From: Woeseiaceae bacterium
GTDB taxonomy: Bacteria; Pseudomonadota; Gammaproteobacteria; Steroidobacterales; Woeseiaceae
DNA: 42,488 nt
Reading direction: 5' to 3'
Assembly (NCBI GenBank): GCA_024640365.1
Contig: JAHEFE010000024.1
Location: forward strand, 1-42,488
Shown: piece by piece, positions 1-8,123 of the stretch
Layout: each line of letters opens with the position of its first letter
Position numbering within the stretch: position 1 is the stretch's first letter
Notes under the pieces: generated by a model
The model's database searches: none
Told to the model about the DNA's origin: nothing
What the model saw: the letters and a program-made list of their open reading frames with translations, nothing else
Made by a program: the position numbers and the translations under genes

Positions 1-249
1 CAGTTGTTCGATCAACTGATCACCGCCCGGCGGGCACAGGTTAATTTTGGCGCTGTTATTGGCTACGGCTTCGGCGTAGGGGCGACAACCCGGGTAGCCG
101 CATTGTGCGCATTGAGTCTGCGGCAATCGCTTGTTTATCTCATCCGCTACCGTTGAACGGTCAGCCGGCAGACGTCGTGTCGCGATTCCAAGTATGATGC
201 CGGCCAGCAAAGCAAGCGTGCTTATCGTCAATATGGCAGTCCAGATCAT
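1..249 (-). CDS. rsxB: Rnf/Rsx electron transport complex subunit B (N-terminal part, cut by window edge)
   Basis: Membrane-anchored iron-sulfur subunit of the Rnf/Rsx complex, which links ferredoxin and NAD redox chemistry to ion transport or, in enteric bacteria, reduces SoxR. Only the first 83 residues are inside the window. They show an N-terminal membrane helix (residues 1-20) followed by the hallmark cluster CxQCGYPGC near residues 48-54 and a downstream NLCPPGG cysteine, the ligands of the RnfB 4Fe-4S cluster. The ATG at 249 lies 12 nt after the rsxA stop, so the two are one operon. The gene is read leftwards out of the window; nothing suggests it is broken. Confidence 0.93.
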   Translation of the reverse strand, partial: MIWTAILTISTLALLAGIILGIATRRLPADRSTVADEINKRLPQTQCAQCGYPGCRPYAEAVANNSAKINLCPPGGDQLIEQL

Positions 250-261
250 CGTACCGTCCGC

Positions 262-843
262 TCAGGGCCGAGCCATGCCGGAAAAGCCCATGAATGCCAG
301 CGACATAATGCCGGCAGTTACTAAAGCAATTGCGGTACCACGAAAGGGTGCAGGGATGTCAGCGACATCCAATCGCTCTCTTATTGCGGCAAATAGCACC
401 AATACCAACGCGAATCCGGTGGCTGCACCAAAGCCGTAAACAAGTGATTCCGCGAAGCCATTGGACTCCTTAACATTGAGAAGGGCGACTCCGAGTACGG
501 CGCAGTTGGTTGCAATCAATGGAATGTAAATGCCCAGTACCTGGTGCAAAACCGGGCTCATGCGCCGCACCATTATCTCGGTGAACTGCACACTTGCCGC
601 AATGACGACAATGAAGCCGATGGTTTGTAAATATTCAAGCTGCAGCGGTACCAGTATGTAGTGATGCAGGAGATACGAGATTGCCGCTGACAAGGTCAGT
701 ACAAAAGCGGTCGCCAGCGACATGCCAGCCGCGGCTTCGAGGTTTCGGGACACGCCCATGAATGGGCAAAGGCCAAGAAATCGAACCAGGACAAAGTTAT
801 TGACCAGTATTGTGGCGATCAGGATTAGAAATAAATCAGTCAT
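262..843 (-). CDS. rsxA: Rnf/Rsx electron transport complex subunit A
   Basis: Integral inner-membrane subunit of the Rnf/Rsx complex. The 193-residue product has the usual family length and six hydrophobic segments. The start ([16 protein letters not shown] region) and the internal stretch around [18 protein letters not shown] are typical of RsxA/RnfA, including the conserved membrane cysteines near GLCPF and TNCAVLG. It follows metG by about 56 nt on the same strand and precedes rsxB by 12 nt, so it is probably in one transcript with at least rsxB. Established family knowledge supports the name; whether the ion moved is proton or sodium cannot be told. Confidence 0.95.
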   Translation of the reverse strand: MTDLFLILIATILVNNFVLVRFLGLCPFMGVSRNLEAAAGMSLATAFVLTLSAAISYLLHHYILVPLQLEYLQTIGFIVVIAASVQFTEIMVRRMSPVLHQVLGIYIPLIATNCAVLGVALLNVKESNGFAESLVYGFGAATGFALVLVLFAAIRERLDVADIPAPFRGTAIALVTAGIMSLAFMGFSGMARP

Positions 844-899
844 CGCAATACTGGACCTCGCCCCTTGATCCCATTATTTGGTGCGGCAATTTCTCCGCG

Positions 900-2918
900 T
901 TATTTAACTCTCATGCCCGGTTCAGCACCCGCATCTGGTGATAGCAGGAATATATCTTTGCCGCCTGGGCCGGCCGCCAGGACCATACCTTCCGACATTC
1001 CGAAGCGCATCTTGCGTGGCTTCAGGTTGGCCACGACGATTACCAGTTTTCCTACCAGTTCACTTGGTTCGTAAGCAGCCTTGATACCGGCGAAAACATT
1101 ACGCTGGTTTGCTCCGACATCCAACGTCAGTTGCAGTAATTTATCGGCGCCCTCAACCGGATTGGCCTCAATAATACGAGCGATTCGCAGGTCGACCTTA
1201 GTAAAATCATCAATACTGATTTCACCACTTTCAGTTGTGGCAACGGGTGCCGCTTCTTTAGGGGCGGCAGAGGCTTTGGTTTCTTCAATCATTTTTGTAA
1301 TCTGCTTTTTATCGATGCGCATTAATAACGGTTGGTAGCTGCTAATTTGTTTGCCGAGCAATGGGTGGCTCGCACTCGCCCAATTCCAATCATCTTCTCC
1401 GAGCCATTGTTTGGTTTTCGAAGCTATGTCCGGCATAACTGGCGCGAGATAGATTGCCAGTGTGCGAAATAAGTTAATACCTTGTGTGCAGACAGCATGG
1501 ACCTCATCAAGCTGTGCTTCATCCTTAACCATCAGCCATGGTTTATGTTCTTCAATGTACTGGTTGGCCTTGTCTGTAAGCGCCATGATTAGTCGCATCG
1601 CCTTTGAGTATTCACGCTGCTCGTAATGCTCGGCAATTAGTTCTGCCGCGTTGACAAACTCTGCAAACAAGACGGGATCTGGCAATTTGGTGGCCAGTTG
1701 TTTATTGAAATATTGGCTGATGAACTTATCGCAGCGACTGGCAATATTGACAAATTTTCCAACGAGGTCGGAATTTGCGCGGGCGACGAAATCTTCAAGA
1801 TTAAGATCGATGTCAGACATGCTGGGGCCGAGTTTGGCGGCGTAGTAATAACGCAAGTAAGTCGGGTCGAGATGGCTGCTGAACGTCTGTGCTGTAATCC
1901 CGGTGCCTCGCGATTTGGACATCTTGAGGCCGTCGATTGTCAGGAAGCCATGCGCAAAGACACTGGTCGGAGTCCGATAACCGGAGCCTTGTAGCACTGC
2001 CGGCCAGAACAGCGTGTGAAAATAGACAATATCCTTACCAATAAAGTGATATAGCTCGACTTCGCTGTCTTTATTCCAGTATTCGTCAAAATTCAAATCG
2101 CTGCGCCGTTTGCACAGATGTTTGAAACTGGCCATGTAACCGACTGGCGCGTCCAGCCAGACGTAAAAATATTTATCATCGGTACCGGGAATTCGAAATC
2201 CAAAGTAGGGGGCGTCGCGCGATATGTCCCAGTCTTTCAGGCCGGCTTCAAACCATTCGTCCAGTTTGCTGATCATGTTGCGATTCAGTTCAGCTTTCGC
2301 CATCCACGCTCGCAACATTTCTGCGAAATCACCGAGTTTAAAAAAGTAATGCTCGGACTCGCGCCAAACCGGAGTTGTGTCCGAAACTGTCGATATCGGA
2401 TTTATGAGGTCGTTGGGCGTATAGGTTGCCCCGCATACTTCGCAAGAATCCCCTGACTGGTCGTCGCTCTTACAGCGTGGGCAAGTGCCCTTGAGGAAGC
2501 GGTCCGGGAGGAACATTTTTTCCTGTTCGTCATACGCTTGCTCAATAGTGCGAGTGAGTATATGTCCCGCCTGCTGAAGGGACTGATAGATTTTACAGAC
2601 CAGTTCTTCATTTTCAGGGGAGTGGGTCGTATGAAAATTGTCAAATTCGACACCGAAAGCGTCGAAGTCTCGCTTCGTGGCTTTGGCAACGCGGGCGATA
2701 AGCACTTCCGGATCTATGTTTTCTTGCCGCGCACGCAACATCACGGGAGTGCCATGTGCGTCACTGGCGCAGACGAAAATGCAGTCATGACCACGCATCT
2801 TCTGATAGCGCACCCAGATGTCCGTCTGGCAGTATTCAAGCATATGCCCAAGGTGCAGCTGCGCATTGACATACGGTAGCGCGCTTGTGACCAGGATTTT
2901 TCTTACTGATGATGCCAT
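900..2918 (-). CDS. metG: Methionyl-tRNA synthetase
   Basis: Class I synthetase that charges tRNA-Met in the cytoplasm. With the ATG at 2918 the protein is 672 residues. HLGH (the HIGH motif) lies at 22-25, the zinc-knuckle cysteines at 146, 149, 159 and 162, and KMSKS at 332-336, the E. coli numbering as I recall it. That agreement is why I prefer this ATG to the upstream in-frame ATGs at 2945 and 2939. The C-terminal ~100 residues form a Trbp111-like tRNA-binding and dimerisation domain ([18 protein letters not shown]). No strong ribosome site precedes either start. The upstream neighbour is a PilT-type ATPase ending 68 nt away; rsxA follows. Confidence 0.97.
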   Translation of the reverse strand: MASSVRKILVTSALPYVNAQLHLGHMLEYCQTDIWVRYQKMRGHDCIFVCASDAHGTPVMLRARQENIDPEVLIARVAKATKRDFDAFGVEFDNFHTTHSPENEELVCKIYQSLQQAGHILTRTIEQAYDEQEKMFLPDRFLKGTCPRCKSDDQSGDSCEVCGATYTPNDLINPISTVSDTTPVWRESEHYFFKLGDFAEMLRAWMAKAELNRNMISKLDEWFEAGLKDWDISRDAPYFGFRIPGTDDKYFYVWLDAPVGYMASFKHLCKRRSDLNFDEYWNKDSEVELYHFIGKDIVYFHTLFWPAVLQGSGYRTPTSVFAHGFLTIDGLKMSKSRGTGITAQTFSSHLDPTYLRYYYAAKLGPSMSDIDLNLEDFVARANSDLVGKFVNIASRCDKFISQYFNKQLATKLPDPVLFAEFVNAAELIAEHYEQREYSKAMRLIMALTDKANQYIEEHKPWLMVKDEAQLDEVHAVCTQGINLFRTLAIYLAPVMPDIASKTKQWLGEDDWNWASASHPLLGKQISSYQPLLMRIDKKQITKMIEETKASAAPKEAAPVATTESGEISIDDFTKVDLRIARIIEANPVEGADKLLQLTLDVGANQRNVFAGIKAAYEPSELVGKLVIVVANLKPRKMRFGMSEGMVLAAGPGGKDIFLLSPDAGAEPGMRVK

Positions 2919-2986
2919 TGCGAGTTTGAGATCCAGCATGCCCATAAAGCTGGCAATTATGCCACGGTCAGCGGTATCGCGCTGGC

Positions 2987-4048
2987 TCAGTTCATATTTT
3001 TGACGCTTTGGAATTGCGCTTTGTTATTGGCCTGTTGATAGGCCTCAATGCCCGCTACAAACCGGCGATCAACCAGGTCCATAAGGGCCGAGTCCATTGT
3101 ACGCATGCCCATCGCGCCACCACTCTGCATGGCGTTTTCCAGTTGGTCCAGTCGGCCTTGACGAATCAGATTGCTGACAGCCGGAGTGTTGATCAGGATT
3201 TCAAGAGCAGCGATGCGCCCTGGTTTGTGCTTCGTGGGCAGTAATTGCTGCGAAATCACACCGCGCAAAGACGTGGATAACATTGTGCGAATATGGCTCT
3301 GCTTGTCAGCCGGGAACGAGTTTATGATTCGATCGACCGTAGGGGCTGCGCCATTGGTATGCAGGGTACCCATCACCAGGATCCCCATTTCCGCCGCGGT
3401 TACCGCAATACTTATGGTTTCCAGGTCACGCAACTCACCAACCAGGATGACGTCGGGGTCTTCACGCAGTGCGGAATGCAATGCGGCAGCAAAGGATTTG
3501 CTGTGGACACCTATTTCACGCTGGCTGATTAGACAACTCTTGCGTTGGTGTACGAATTCAATGGGATCCTCGATGGTCAGGATATGTCCTTTCACCCGAT
3601 CGTTGATGGCATCAATCATGGCGGCCAGTGTTGTCGATTTGCCTGACCCCGTTTTCCCGGTTACTAGAATCATTCCCTGGGTTTGTCTGCAAAGATTACG
3701 GACAACCTCGGGCATTTCAAGTTCATCAAGCGTCTTCGCTTGCGACGGAATGGCCCTGAACACCGCTCCCATGCCATTTAGATGGCGAAATGCATTGACA
3801 CGAAAGCGGGAAATCTCCGGAATCTCGTACGCAAAATCGACTGCATCATCTCGCTCGAAGGCCTTTTGCGTAGTGCCGGGCATGATTTCGTACATAGAGT
3901 CTCGTACGAACTGGGTAGTCAATTGGTCATCATTCAGTGTGATTAGTTTGCCGTGCACACGCACCCGCGCCGGGTCTCCCGAGACAAAGTGCAGGTCGGA
4001 GCTGTTTTTCGTCAATGCTTCTTTGAGAAATTTATCAATCGTATTCAA
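2987..4048 (-). CDS. PilT/PilU family type IV pilus retraction ATPase (second copy of the pair)
   Basis: Hexameric secretion-type ATPase expected to power pilus retraction at the inner-membrane base. The 353-residue protein has the N-terminal PAS-like domain, Walker [10 protein letters not shown] at 131-139, the Asp box with Walker B ([15 protein letters not shown], 194-208, catalytic Glu 205) and the His box GTLHT at 227-231. The start is TTG at 4048, since no ATG precedes the conserved N-terminus. It lies 22 nt after the other PilT-like gene and aligns with it position for position through the motifs, so the two look like diverged duplicates. PilT versus PilU cannot be settled by eye. No pilin or pilus-assembly genes are in the window. 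Confidence 0.9.
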   Translation of the reverse strand: MNTIDKFLKEALTKNSSDLHFVSGDPARVRVHGKLITLNDDQLTTQFVRDSMYEIMPGTTQKAFERDDAVDFAYEIPEISRFRVNAFRHLNGMGAVFRAIPSQAKTLDELEMPEVVRNLCRQTQGMILVTGKTGSGKSTTLAAMIDAINDRVKGHILTIEDPIEFVHQRKSCLISQREIGVHSKSFAAALHSALREDPDVILVGELRDLETISIAVTAAEMGILVMGTLHTNGAAPTVDRIINSFPADKQSHIRTMLSTSLRGVISQQLLPTKHKPGRIAALEILINTPAVSNLIRQGRLDQLENAMQSGGAMGMRTMDSALMDLVDRRFVAGIEAYQQANNKAQFQSVKNMN

Positions 4049-4070
4049 AGTGTAAGTGCTCTCTGGATTG

Positions 4071-5165
4071 TCAGGTGTTGGCCATGTCCAGCTTGGGCAG
4101 AATTCCCGTATCGGTTACGAATCGCTGGAATAATTTCTTGTCGTTGGCGTATCTGAATGCATCATCGGGATCAATTTCTTTCTTTTCGATTGCTTCCAGC
4201 AAAGCCTGGTCCATGGTTTGCATGCCGAGGTCGCTGCCGGTTTGCAGCTGTGCTGGAATTTGGTGTGTCTGGTCCGACGTAATTAATTTCGAAATAGCGC
4301 GGGTATTAACCAATATTTCCATTACTGCTCTACGGCCGCGGCCATCCGGAGTCTTAACCAGTGCCTGAGTCACTACGGCTTTGAGGCTGTGAGATAAAAA
4401 GCTCTTGGTCTGTTCACGTAATTCGCCTGGCAGTGCATCGATGATTCGATCAATAGTCTTGACCGCGCCGGTCGTATGCAATGTGCCGAGTACCAGGTGA
4501 CCGGTCTCTGCCGCGGTCATTGCCATGGTGATGGTTTCTGCGTCGCGCAGCTCACCGACCAGGATAACGTCTGGATCCTCGCGCATGGCAGACCGCACGC
4601 CATCGGCAAAGCTTCTCAGATGTGTTCCCAACTCGCGCTGAATGACCTGGCTGTTCTTGCTCGGGTGCACGTATTCGATGGGGTCTTCCAGGCTGATGAT
4701 ATTCAGACTGCGGGTCGCATTGAGATGATTGATCATAGCCGCGAGGGTTGTAGATTTACCGGTACCGGTTGAACCGGTCACCAGGACCATGCCCTGATGG
4801 AAGTCGCAAAAGTCATTCAAAATTGGCGGAACATTTAACTGTTCCAGCGTCGGGACTACGCTGGGAATATGGCGGAACACTGCGCCAACCCCGGTATCTT
4901 TATGAAAAAGATTTACTCGGAAGCGACTGCCTTCCTCGCTGACGTACGAAAAATCCAGGTCGTCCCCAACACCAAAGTGCTCTTTCTGGCCTTCGGTGAG
5001 GATTTCAACTACATAACCTTCAAGTTCGGTGTCTGTAATTTCACGAAATTTGATGGGGAGAAGATCGCCATTCATGCGTAACATGGGTGGCAGACCGACC
5101 GCTAGATGAATGTCTGAGCAACCCTGCGCCAATCCGAGTTTTAAAAATGAATCTATTCGTGGCAT
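4071..5165 (-). CDS. PilT/PilU family type IV pilus retraction ATPase (first copy of the pair)
   Basis: Second member of the pair, 364 residues, ATG at 5165. Walker A GSTGTGKST occupies 131-139, the Asp box [15 protein letters not shown] ends at 208 and the His box GTLHT is at 227-231, so every known catalytic element for hexamer ATP hydrolysis is present. The N-terminal half (SDIHLAVGLPPMLRMNG) is the typical PilT PAS-like domain. The C-terminal half differs clearly from the downstream copy (VNTRAISKLITSD against [13 protein letters not shown]), so their roles may differ, as PilT and PilU do. It is downstream of the HEAT-kinase gene on the same strand with a 193-nt gap, large enough for a promoter of its own. 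Confidence 0.9.
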   Translation of the reverse strand: MPRIDSFLKLGLAQGCSDIHLAVGLPPMLRMNGDLLPIKFREITDTELEGYVVEILTEGQKEHFGVGDDLDFSYVSEEGSRFRVNLFHKDTGVGAVFRHIPSVVPTLEQLNVPPILNDFCDFHQGMVLVTGSTGTGKSTTLAAMINHLNATRSLNIISLEDPIEYVHPSKNSQVIQRELGTHLRSFADGVRSAMREDPDVILVGELRDAETITMAMTAAETGHLVLGTLHTTGAVKTIDRIIDALPGELREQTKSFLSHSLKAVVTQALVKTPDGRGRRAVMEILVNTRAISKLITSDQTHQIPAQLQTGSDLGMQTMDQALLEAIEKKEIDPDDAFRYANDKKLFQRFVTDTGILPKLDMANT

Positions 5166-5358
5166 CGCGTGGTGCGCCTCTACAATTGGCCCATTTGTCT
5201 GAGTTCGTGCTGTATCCTATCAGGATGCCTTGATTTTCTTCCAGATTTTTTTGTTCAAGGGCTGTTTCAGCGGCGGGATCAGGGGAGAAAGATAGCGCAG
5301 GTCATACAATCGAAGCAATCAGGATTAAACGTGCGCGGCACCCGATACGCGTTTTTAG
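5166..5358. other. 193-nt spacer between the kinase gene and the first pilT-like gene
   Basis: No coding frame is convincing here. On the plus strand a small imperfect hairpin (ATCCT/AGGAT, about 5217-5229) is followed by T-rich sequence. On the minus strand there is A-rich sequence upstream of the pilT-like ATG. A weak minus-strand promoter pairing (TTGCTT, 18 nt, TATCTT) can be drawn but is not persuasive. The spacer is long compared with the 22-nt gap between the two ATPase genes, so the ATPases could be transcribed separately from the kinase. Confidence 0.3.
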
Positions 5359-7743
5359 CTAGAGTTTGACGGTGTCCAGGGCTTCCATAAGTTCACCCAT
5401 GCTTGCATAGCGTTTCGTCTTGTCGACAGACATGGCTTTGGTAATTACAGCGGCATATTCGTCAGGGATTTCTGGATTGATTTCCTGGCATTGCTTGGCT
5501 TTACCTTGCACGTGCTGGTACATGACCGACATGTGATCACCCCGGCTGTAGGGGGGGATGCCGGTGACCATCTCGTACATGATGACGCCCACACTGTATA
5601 TGTCTGCGGTTACATCGACTTTCTTTCCAAGAATCTGCTCGGGCGCCATGTATTTCGGCGAGCCGATGACATAGCCGGTTTTGGTTAGCTGAGTGTCGCC
5701 ACTGCTTGCGGCCGCAGCAACACCGAAGTCCACGATCTTTAACAGTCCCTCGTCATTGACGAGGATATTGGCCGGCTTGAGATCGCGATGAATGACGCCA
5801 GCCTGGTGGGCAACGGTCATACCGTTTGCGATGTCGTAGGAAAATTGTAGTGCTTTTTTGAAGGCCATCGGTTTGCTGTTCGGTGTTTCTGCGCTCAGTG
5901 TATGCGATGGGAAGTACTCCATCGAAATGGCGTAGCAACCTTCGAGGAACAGGAAGTCGTAGATACGAATAACGTTGCGATGAGTGATTTTTCTTGAATA
6001 TCGCAACTCGTGAACAAATCGCTTCAGCATTTCCTCATCGGCAGAGACATTTGTGTTCAAGAATTTCAGGACCAGTCGCTCATCAACAACTTCATCCTGC
6101 ACGAGCAGCACCGTACCGAAGGCGCCTTTACCTATTTTCTCTATATATTTGTAGCGACCGTCAATAATAAAACCAGGCTCTACGCTGCCGACATCGAAAG
6201 CAACTTCTTTGCTGTGTTCACTGATAATCGTATCGATATCTGCTCTTTCGATAAGCATTGTTTTGTTCGCGTCAACCACTTTTTCGGCACGAATATTTTC
6301 GATCGCTACATCAGTTGAGAAGCGTGCGTCAATTTCCTTGATGGCTTTGTCAGCGACATTGATCAACGTGGCATCGGCGCTATTTTTGATTTTGCCCAAA
6401 ATTGTTCGAATATTATCCGCACGTTTTTCGTCAGCCAGGTGAGCAATGGTCCGGATGATCTCTATTTGCAGATCGCGGGCCGAGTTGTTCAGCAGCGGTA
6501 CGATCTTGTCGATAATGTCTTTGTCACCGAGTTTGCCAAGTGCGCGCACCAGGACGGTATCGGTCTTACCGTCCTTGCCGAGCATGGCGACCAGTTTCGG
6601 AACGGCTTTGGTATTTCCTATTTGCGATAGGGCATCGATCGCTCTTTCTCGAACCCACCAGTCCGTATCATCAGTGGCTTTCATTAGGTGATCGACAGCG
6701 CGTTCATCCTTGGTGGCATTTAATATTTCGATTGCCGCGCGGCGAACATCTTCATCTTTATCGTTAATAAGCTGGAGGACGGAATTGACAACTTTTGGAC
6801 CGCCGATTTCGGCGAGTGCATCGCCAGCTCGGGCGCGTACCCACCAGTCGTCGTCCTTAAGGACGTCGAGCAAGTCTTTTACAGAGTCCGGGTCGCATAT
6901 TTCGTTAAGAACCTCTACGGCCGAACGCCGGGTATACTCTGATTCATCTTTTAGTGCTGGCACCAGCAGGCGAACAGTATCGGGGTGCTTCGCTTTGACC
7001 AGGACATCAACAGCCTTGCTTTGAACTTCAACGTCAGGGTCGGTTAGCAATTTGGCTATCTTCGTTACATTGATGCCACTCTTACGCGTTGCCAGAACGG
7101 TGAGAGCCGTGCTTCGCACCAGTTTATTGCTGTCTTGCAATTGGTCCTCGAGGGCCCTGGTAATTTCAGTGCGATCAAACTTGCTAAGGATCCGCATGAC
7201 ATGAACTTTGATTGCGGCATCCTTGCCTCCCATGCGGTTGATAAGATCTGGAACCTGATCTTCTTTTACGATATCGGCCACGATTCCAAAAAGTGCCGCT
7301 TTTTCTTTCGGCTCGACTTCATAAGCTCGCCGCAACAGTTCCTGGATATTTACGTCCAGTTTGTGGATGCGCAGTATTTCAATGATTGCGGGCTTCGAAA
7401 TCTCAGGGTCGCCCAGATGTTCTAGCAGCAGGTTAGGGTCAAAGTCGTGGCTGCTACAAAGTGCCCAGGCCGTTCCTGAAACGACTCGCTCGGAGCCGTC
7501 AGCCAGGCCTTCCATGAAGTACTTGATCGATTTGTTGCTCACCTGACTGGTCAGAATTTCGACCAAAACCGTCTTGTGGCTCTTGTCGGTGGTGGCGAGC
7601 GCATCGATGACCCTGGGAATAATTGTTGGCCCAAGCGTCTTGAGTTTTTCGATAACTTTTTGAGCTTTCTTGGTGCCGGGGTCCGTCTCACCGATAAGCG
7701 TCGCTAACAGTTGATCAGCTCGGAAATTCTTTATCCAGCCCAT
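5359..7743 (-). CDS. HEAT-repeat protein fused to a C-terminal Ser/Thr protein kinase
   Basis: The product has 794 residues and no membrane segment or signal peptide, so it is probably cytosolic. Residues 1 to about 475 are HEAT/PBS-lyase-like repeats; the motif DxxWWVRxRAxDAL recurs at 300 and 362, two repeat units apart. A linker (about 480-524) leads to a full Hanks-type kinase: Gly loop GKGAFGTV (538-545), ATP lysine K560, likely helix-C Glu 579, HRD 652-654, N659, DFG 672-674 and APE 700-702. All catalytic residues are intact, and the Arg before the catalytic Asp suggests activation-loop phosphorylation. It is first in a same-strand group with two PilT-type ATPases, which suggests a role in controlling pilus retraction. 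The substrate is unknown. Confidence 0.9.
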   Translation of the reverse strand: MGWIKNFRADQLLATLIGETDPGTKKAQKVIEKLKTLGPTIIPRVIDALATTDKSHKTVLVEILTSQVSNKSIKYFMEGLADGSERVVSGTAWALCSSHDFDPNLLLEHLGDPEISKPAIIEILRIHKLDVNIQELLRRAYEVEPKEKAALFGIVADIVKEDQVPDLINRMGGKDAAIKVHVMRILSKFDRTEITRALEDQLQDSNKLVRSTALTVLATRKSGINVTKIAKLLTDPDVEVQSKAVDVLVKAKHPDTVRLLVPALKDESEYTRRSAVEVLNEICDPDSVKDLLDVLKDDDWWVRARAGDALAEIGGPKVVNSVLQLINDKDEDVRRAAIEILNATKDERAVDHLMKATDDTDWWVRERAIDALSQIGNTKAVPKLVAMLGKDGKTDTVLVRALGKLGDKDIIDKIVPLLNNSARDLQIEIIRTIAHLADEKRADNIRTILGKIKNSADATLINVADKAIKEIDARFSTDVAIENIRAEKVVDANKTMLIERADIDTIISEHSKEVAFDVGSVEPGFIIDGRYKYIEKIGKGAFGTVLLVQDEVVDERLVLKFLNTNVSADEEMLKRFVHELRYSRKITHRNVIRIYDFLFLEGCYAISMEYFPSHTLSAETPNSKPMAFKKALQFSYDIANGMTVAHQAGVIHRDLKPANILVNDEGLLKIVDFGVAAAASSGDTQLTKTGYVIGSPKYMAPEQILGKKVDVTADIYSVGVIMYEMVTGIPPYSRGDHMSVMYQHVQGKAKQCQEINPEIPDEYAAVITKAMSVDKTKRYASMGELMEALDTVKL

Positions 7744-7843
7744 AACTAACGACTACCTGATCCGGACATTTGCTGGCGCCTGACCGGCATGAGAACGACA
7801 CGGCAGGCAATCCCCGCACTGGCAGCGCGCATGCTTTGATTGC

Positions 7844-7871
7844 GGAATATGCATGGTGTTTGGAGTGTCAA
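7844..7871 (-). promoter_or_regulatory. Putative sigma-70 promoter for the kinase gene
   Basis: On the minus strand a perfect TTGACA (7866-7871) is followed after 16 nt by TATTCC (7844-7849), a weak -10. An overlapping CATATT gives a shorter spacer. Transcription would start about 95 nt before the kinase ATG. The -35 is persuasive and the -10 is not, so this is a candidate only. Confidence 0.35.
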
Positions 7872-7996
7872 AAGTTATTTCGCTTAATCCGTGTGCTGTA
7901 GTTATTCACTCGCGTAACCAGGGCGACATGGAAACCTTACGCACCCCCCTATTGGCCAAGCCGCCATTATGCCACATAGACAGTGGTGTACAGAAC

Positions 7997-8024
7997 TTGT
8001 CTGCAACATATCGGCCAATATACT
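7997..8024 (+). promoter_or_regulatory. Putative sigma-70 promoter for apbC-dcd
   Basis: TTGTCT (7997-8002), a 16-nt spacer and TATACT (8019-8024, one mismatch from TATAAT) lie about 100 nt upstream of the apbC GTG. The -10 is embedded in the inverted repeat at 8015-8039, which would suit repression by a protein bound there. Confidence 0.4.
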
Positions 8025-8039
8025 GCTGGGCTATATTGG
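8015..8039. repeat. Inverted repeat over the apbC promoter (possible operator)
   Basis: Perfect 8-bp arms, CCAATATA at 8015-8022 and TATATTGG at 8032-8039, are separated by 9 nt. The left arm contains the start of the predicted -10 element. The arrangement resembles a dimeric regulator site rather than a terminator, since it is AT-rich and followed by no T-run. The binding protein is unknown. Confidence 0.35.
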
Positions 8040-8123
8040 GCGCCTCGCCTTCGTTACAATGACCGCCTTCTGACGGTCCCCGCAGGTCTGTCGACATTAT
8101 ATTAGCCAAAAAAGGCCGTAAAC

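Larger units (their letters stand above)
7744..8123. other. 380-nt divergent intergenic region between the kinase and apbC genes
   Basis: I see no credible gene; short frames here have no recognisable protein features. The region should carry the outward promoters of the kinase and apbC-dcd. It holds a perfect -35 hexamer on the minus strand (7866-7871), a plausible plus-strand promoter (7997-8024) and an inverted repeat over that promoter (8015-8039). Further TTGG/CCAA-type half-sites occur around 7950, so a regulator-binding region is possible. Confidence 0.5.

Noticed and set aside
2918-2945. Longer N-terminus for metG from ATG 2945
   Set aside because: The downstream ATG puts KMSKS at the E. 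coli position; the extra nine residues are not expected in the family.
3171-4055. 294-codon plus-strand open frame opposite the second pilT-like gene
   Set aside because: It is the antisense shadow of a clearly conserved ATPase; its translation is Ser/Arg-rich with no domain, and it has no ribosome site.
5217-5229. Short hairpin ATCCT/AGGAT followed by T-rich sequence as a terminator
   Set aside because: Only 5 bp of stem and a 3-nt loop, AT-rich, and on the strand opposite to the flanking genes.
7853-8062. 69-codon plus-strand frame upstream of apbC
   Set aside because: No ribosome site, no family resemblance, and it covers the predicted promoter and inverted repeat.
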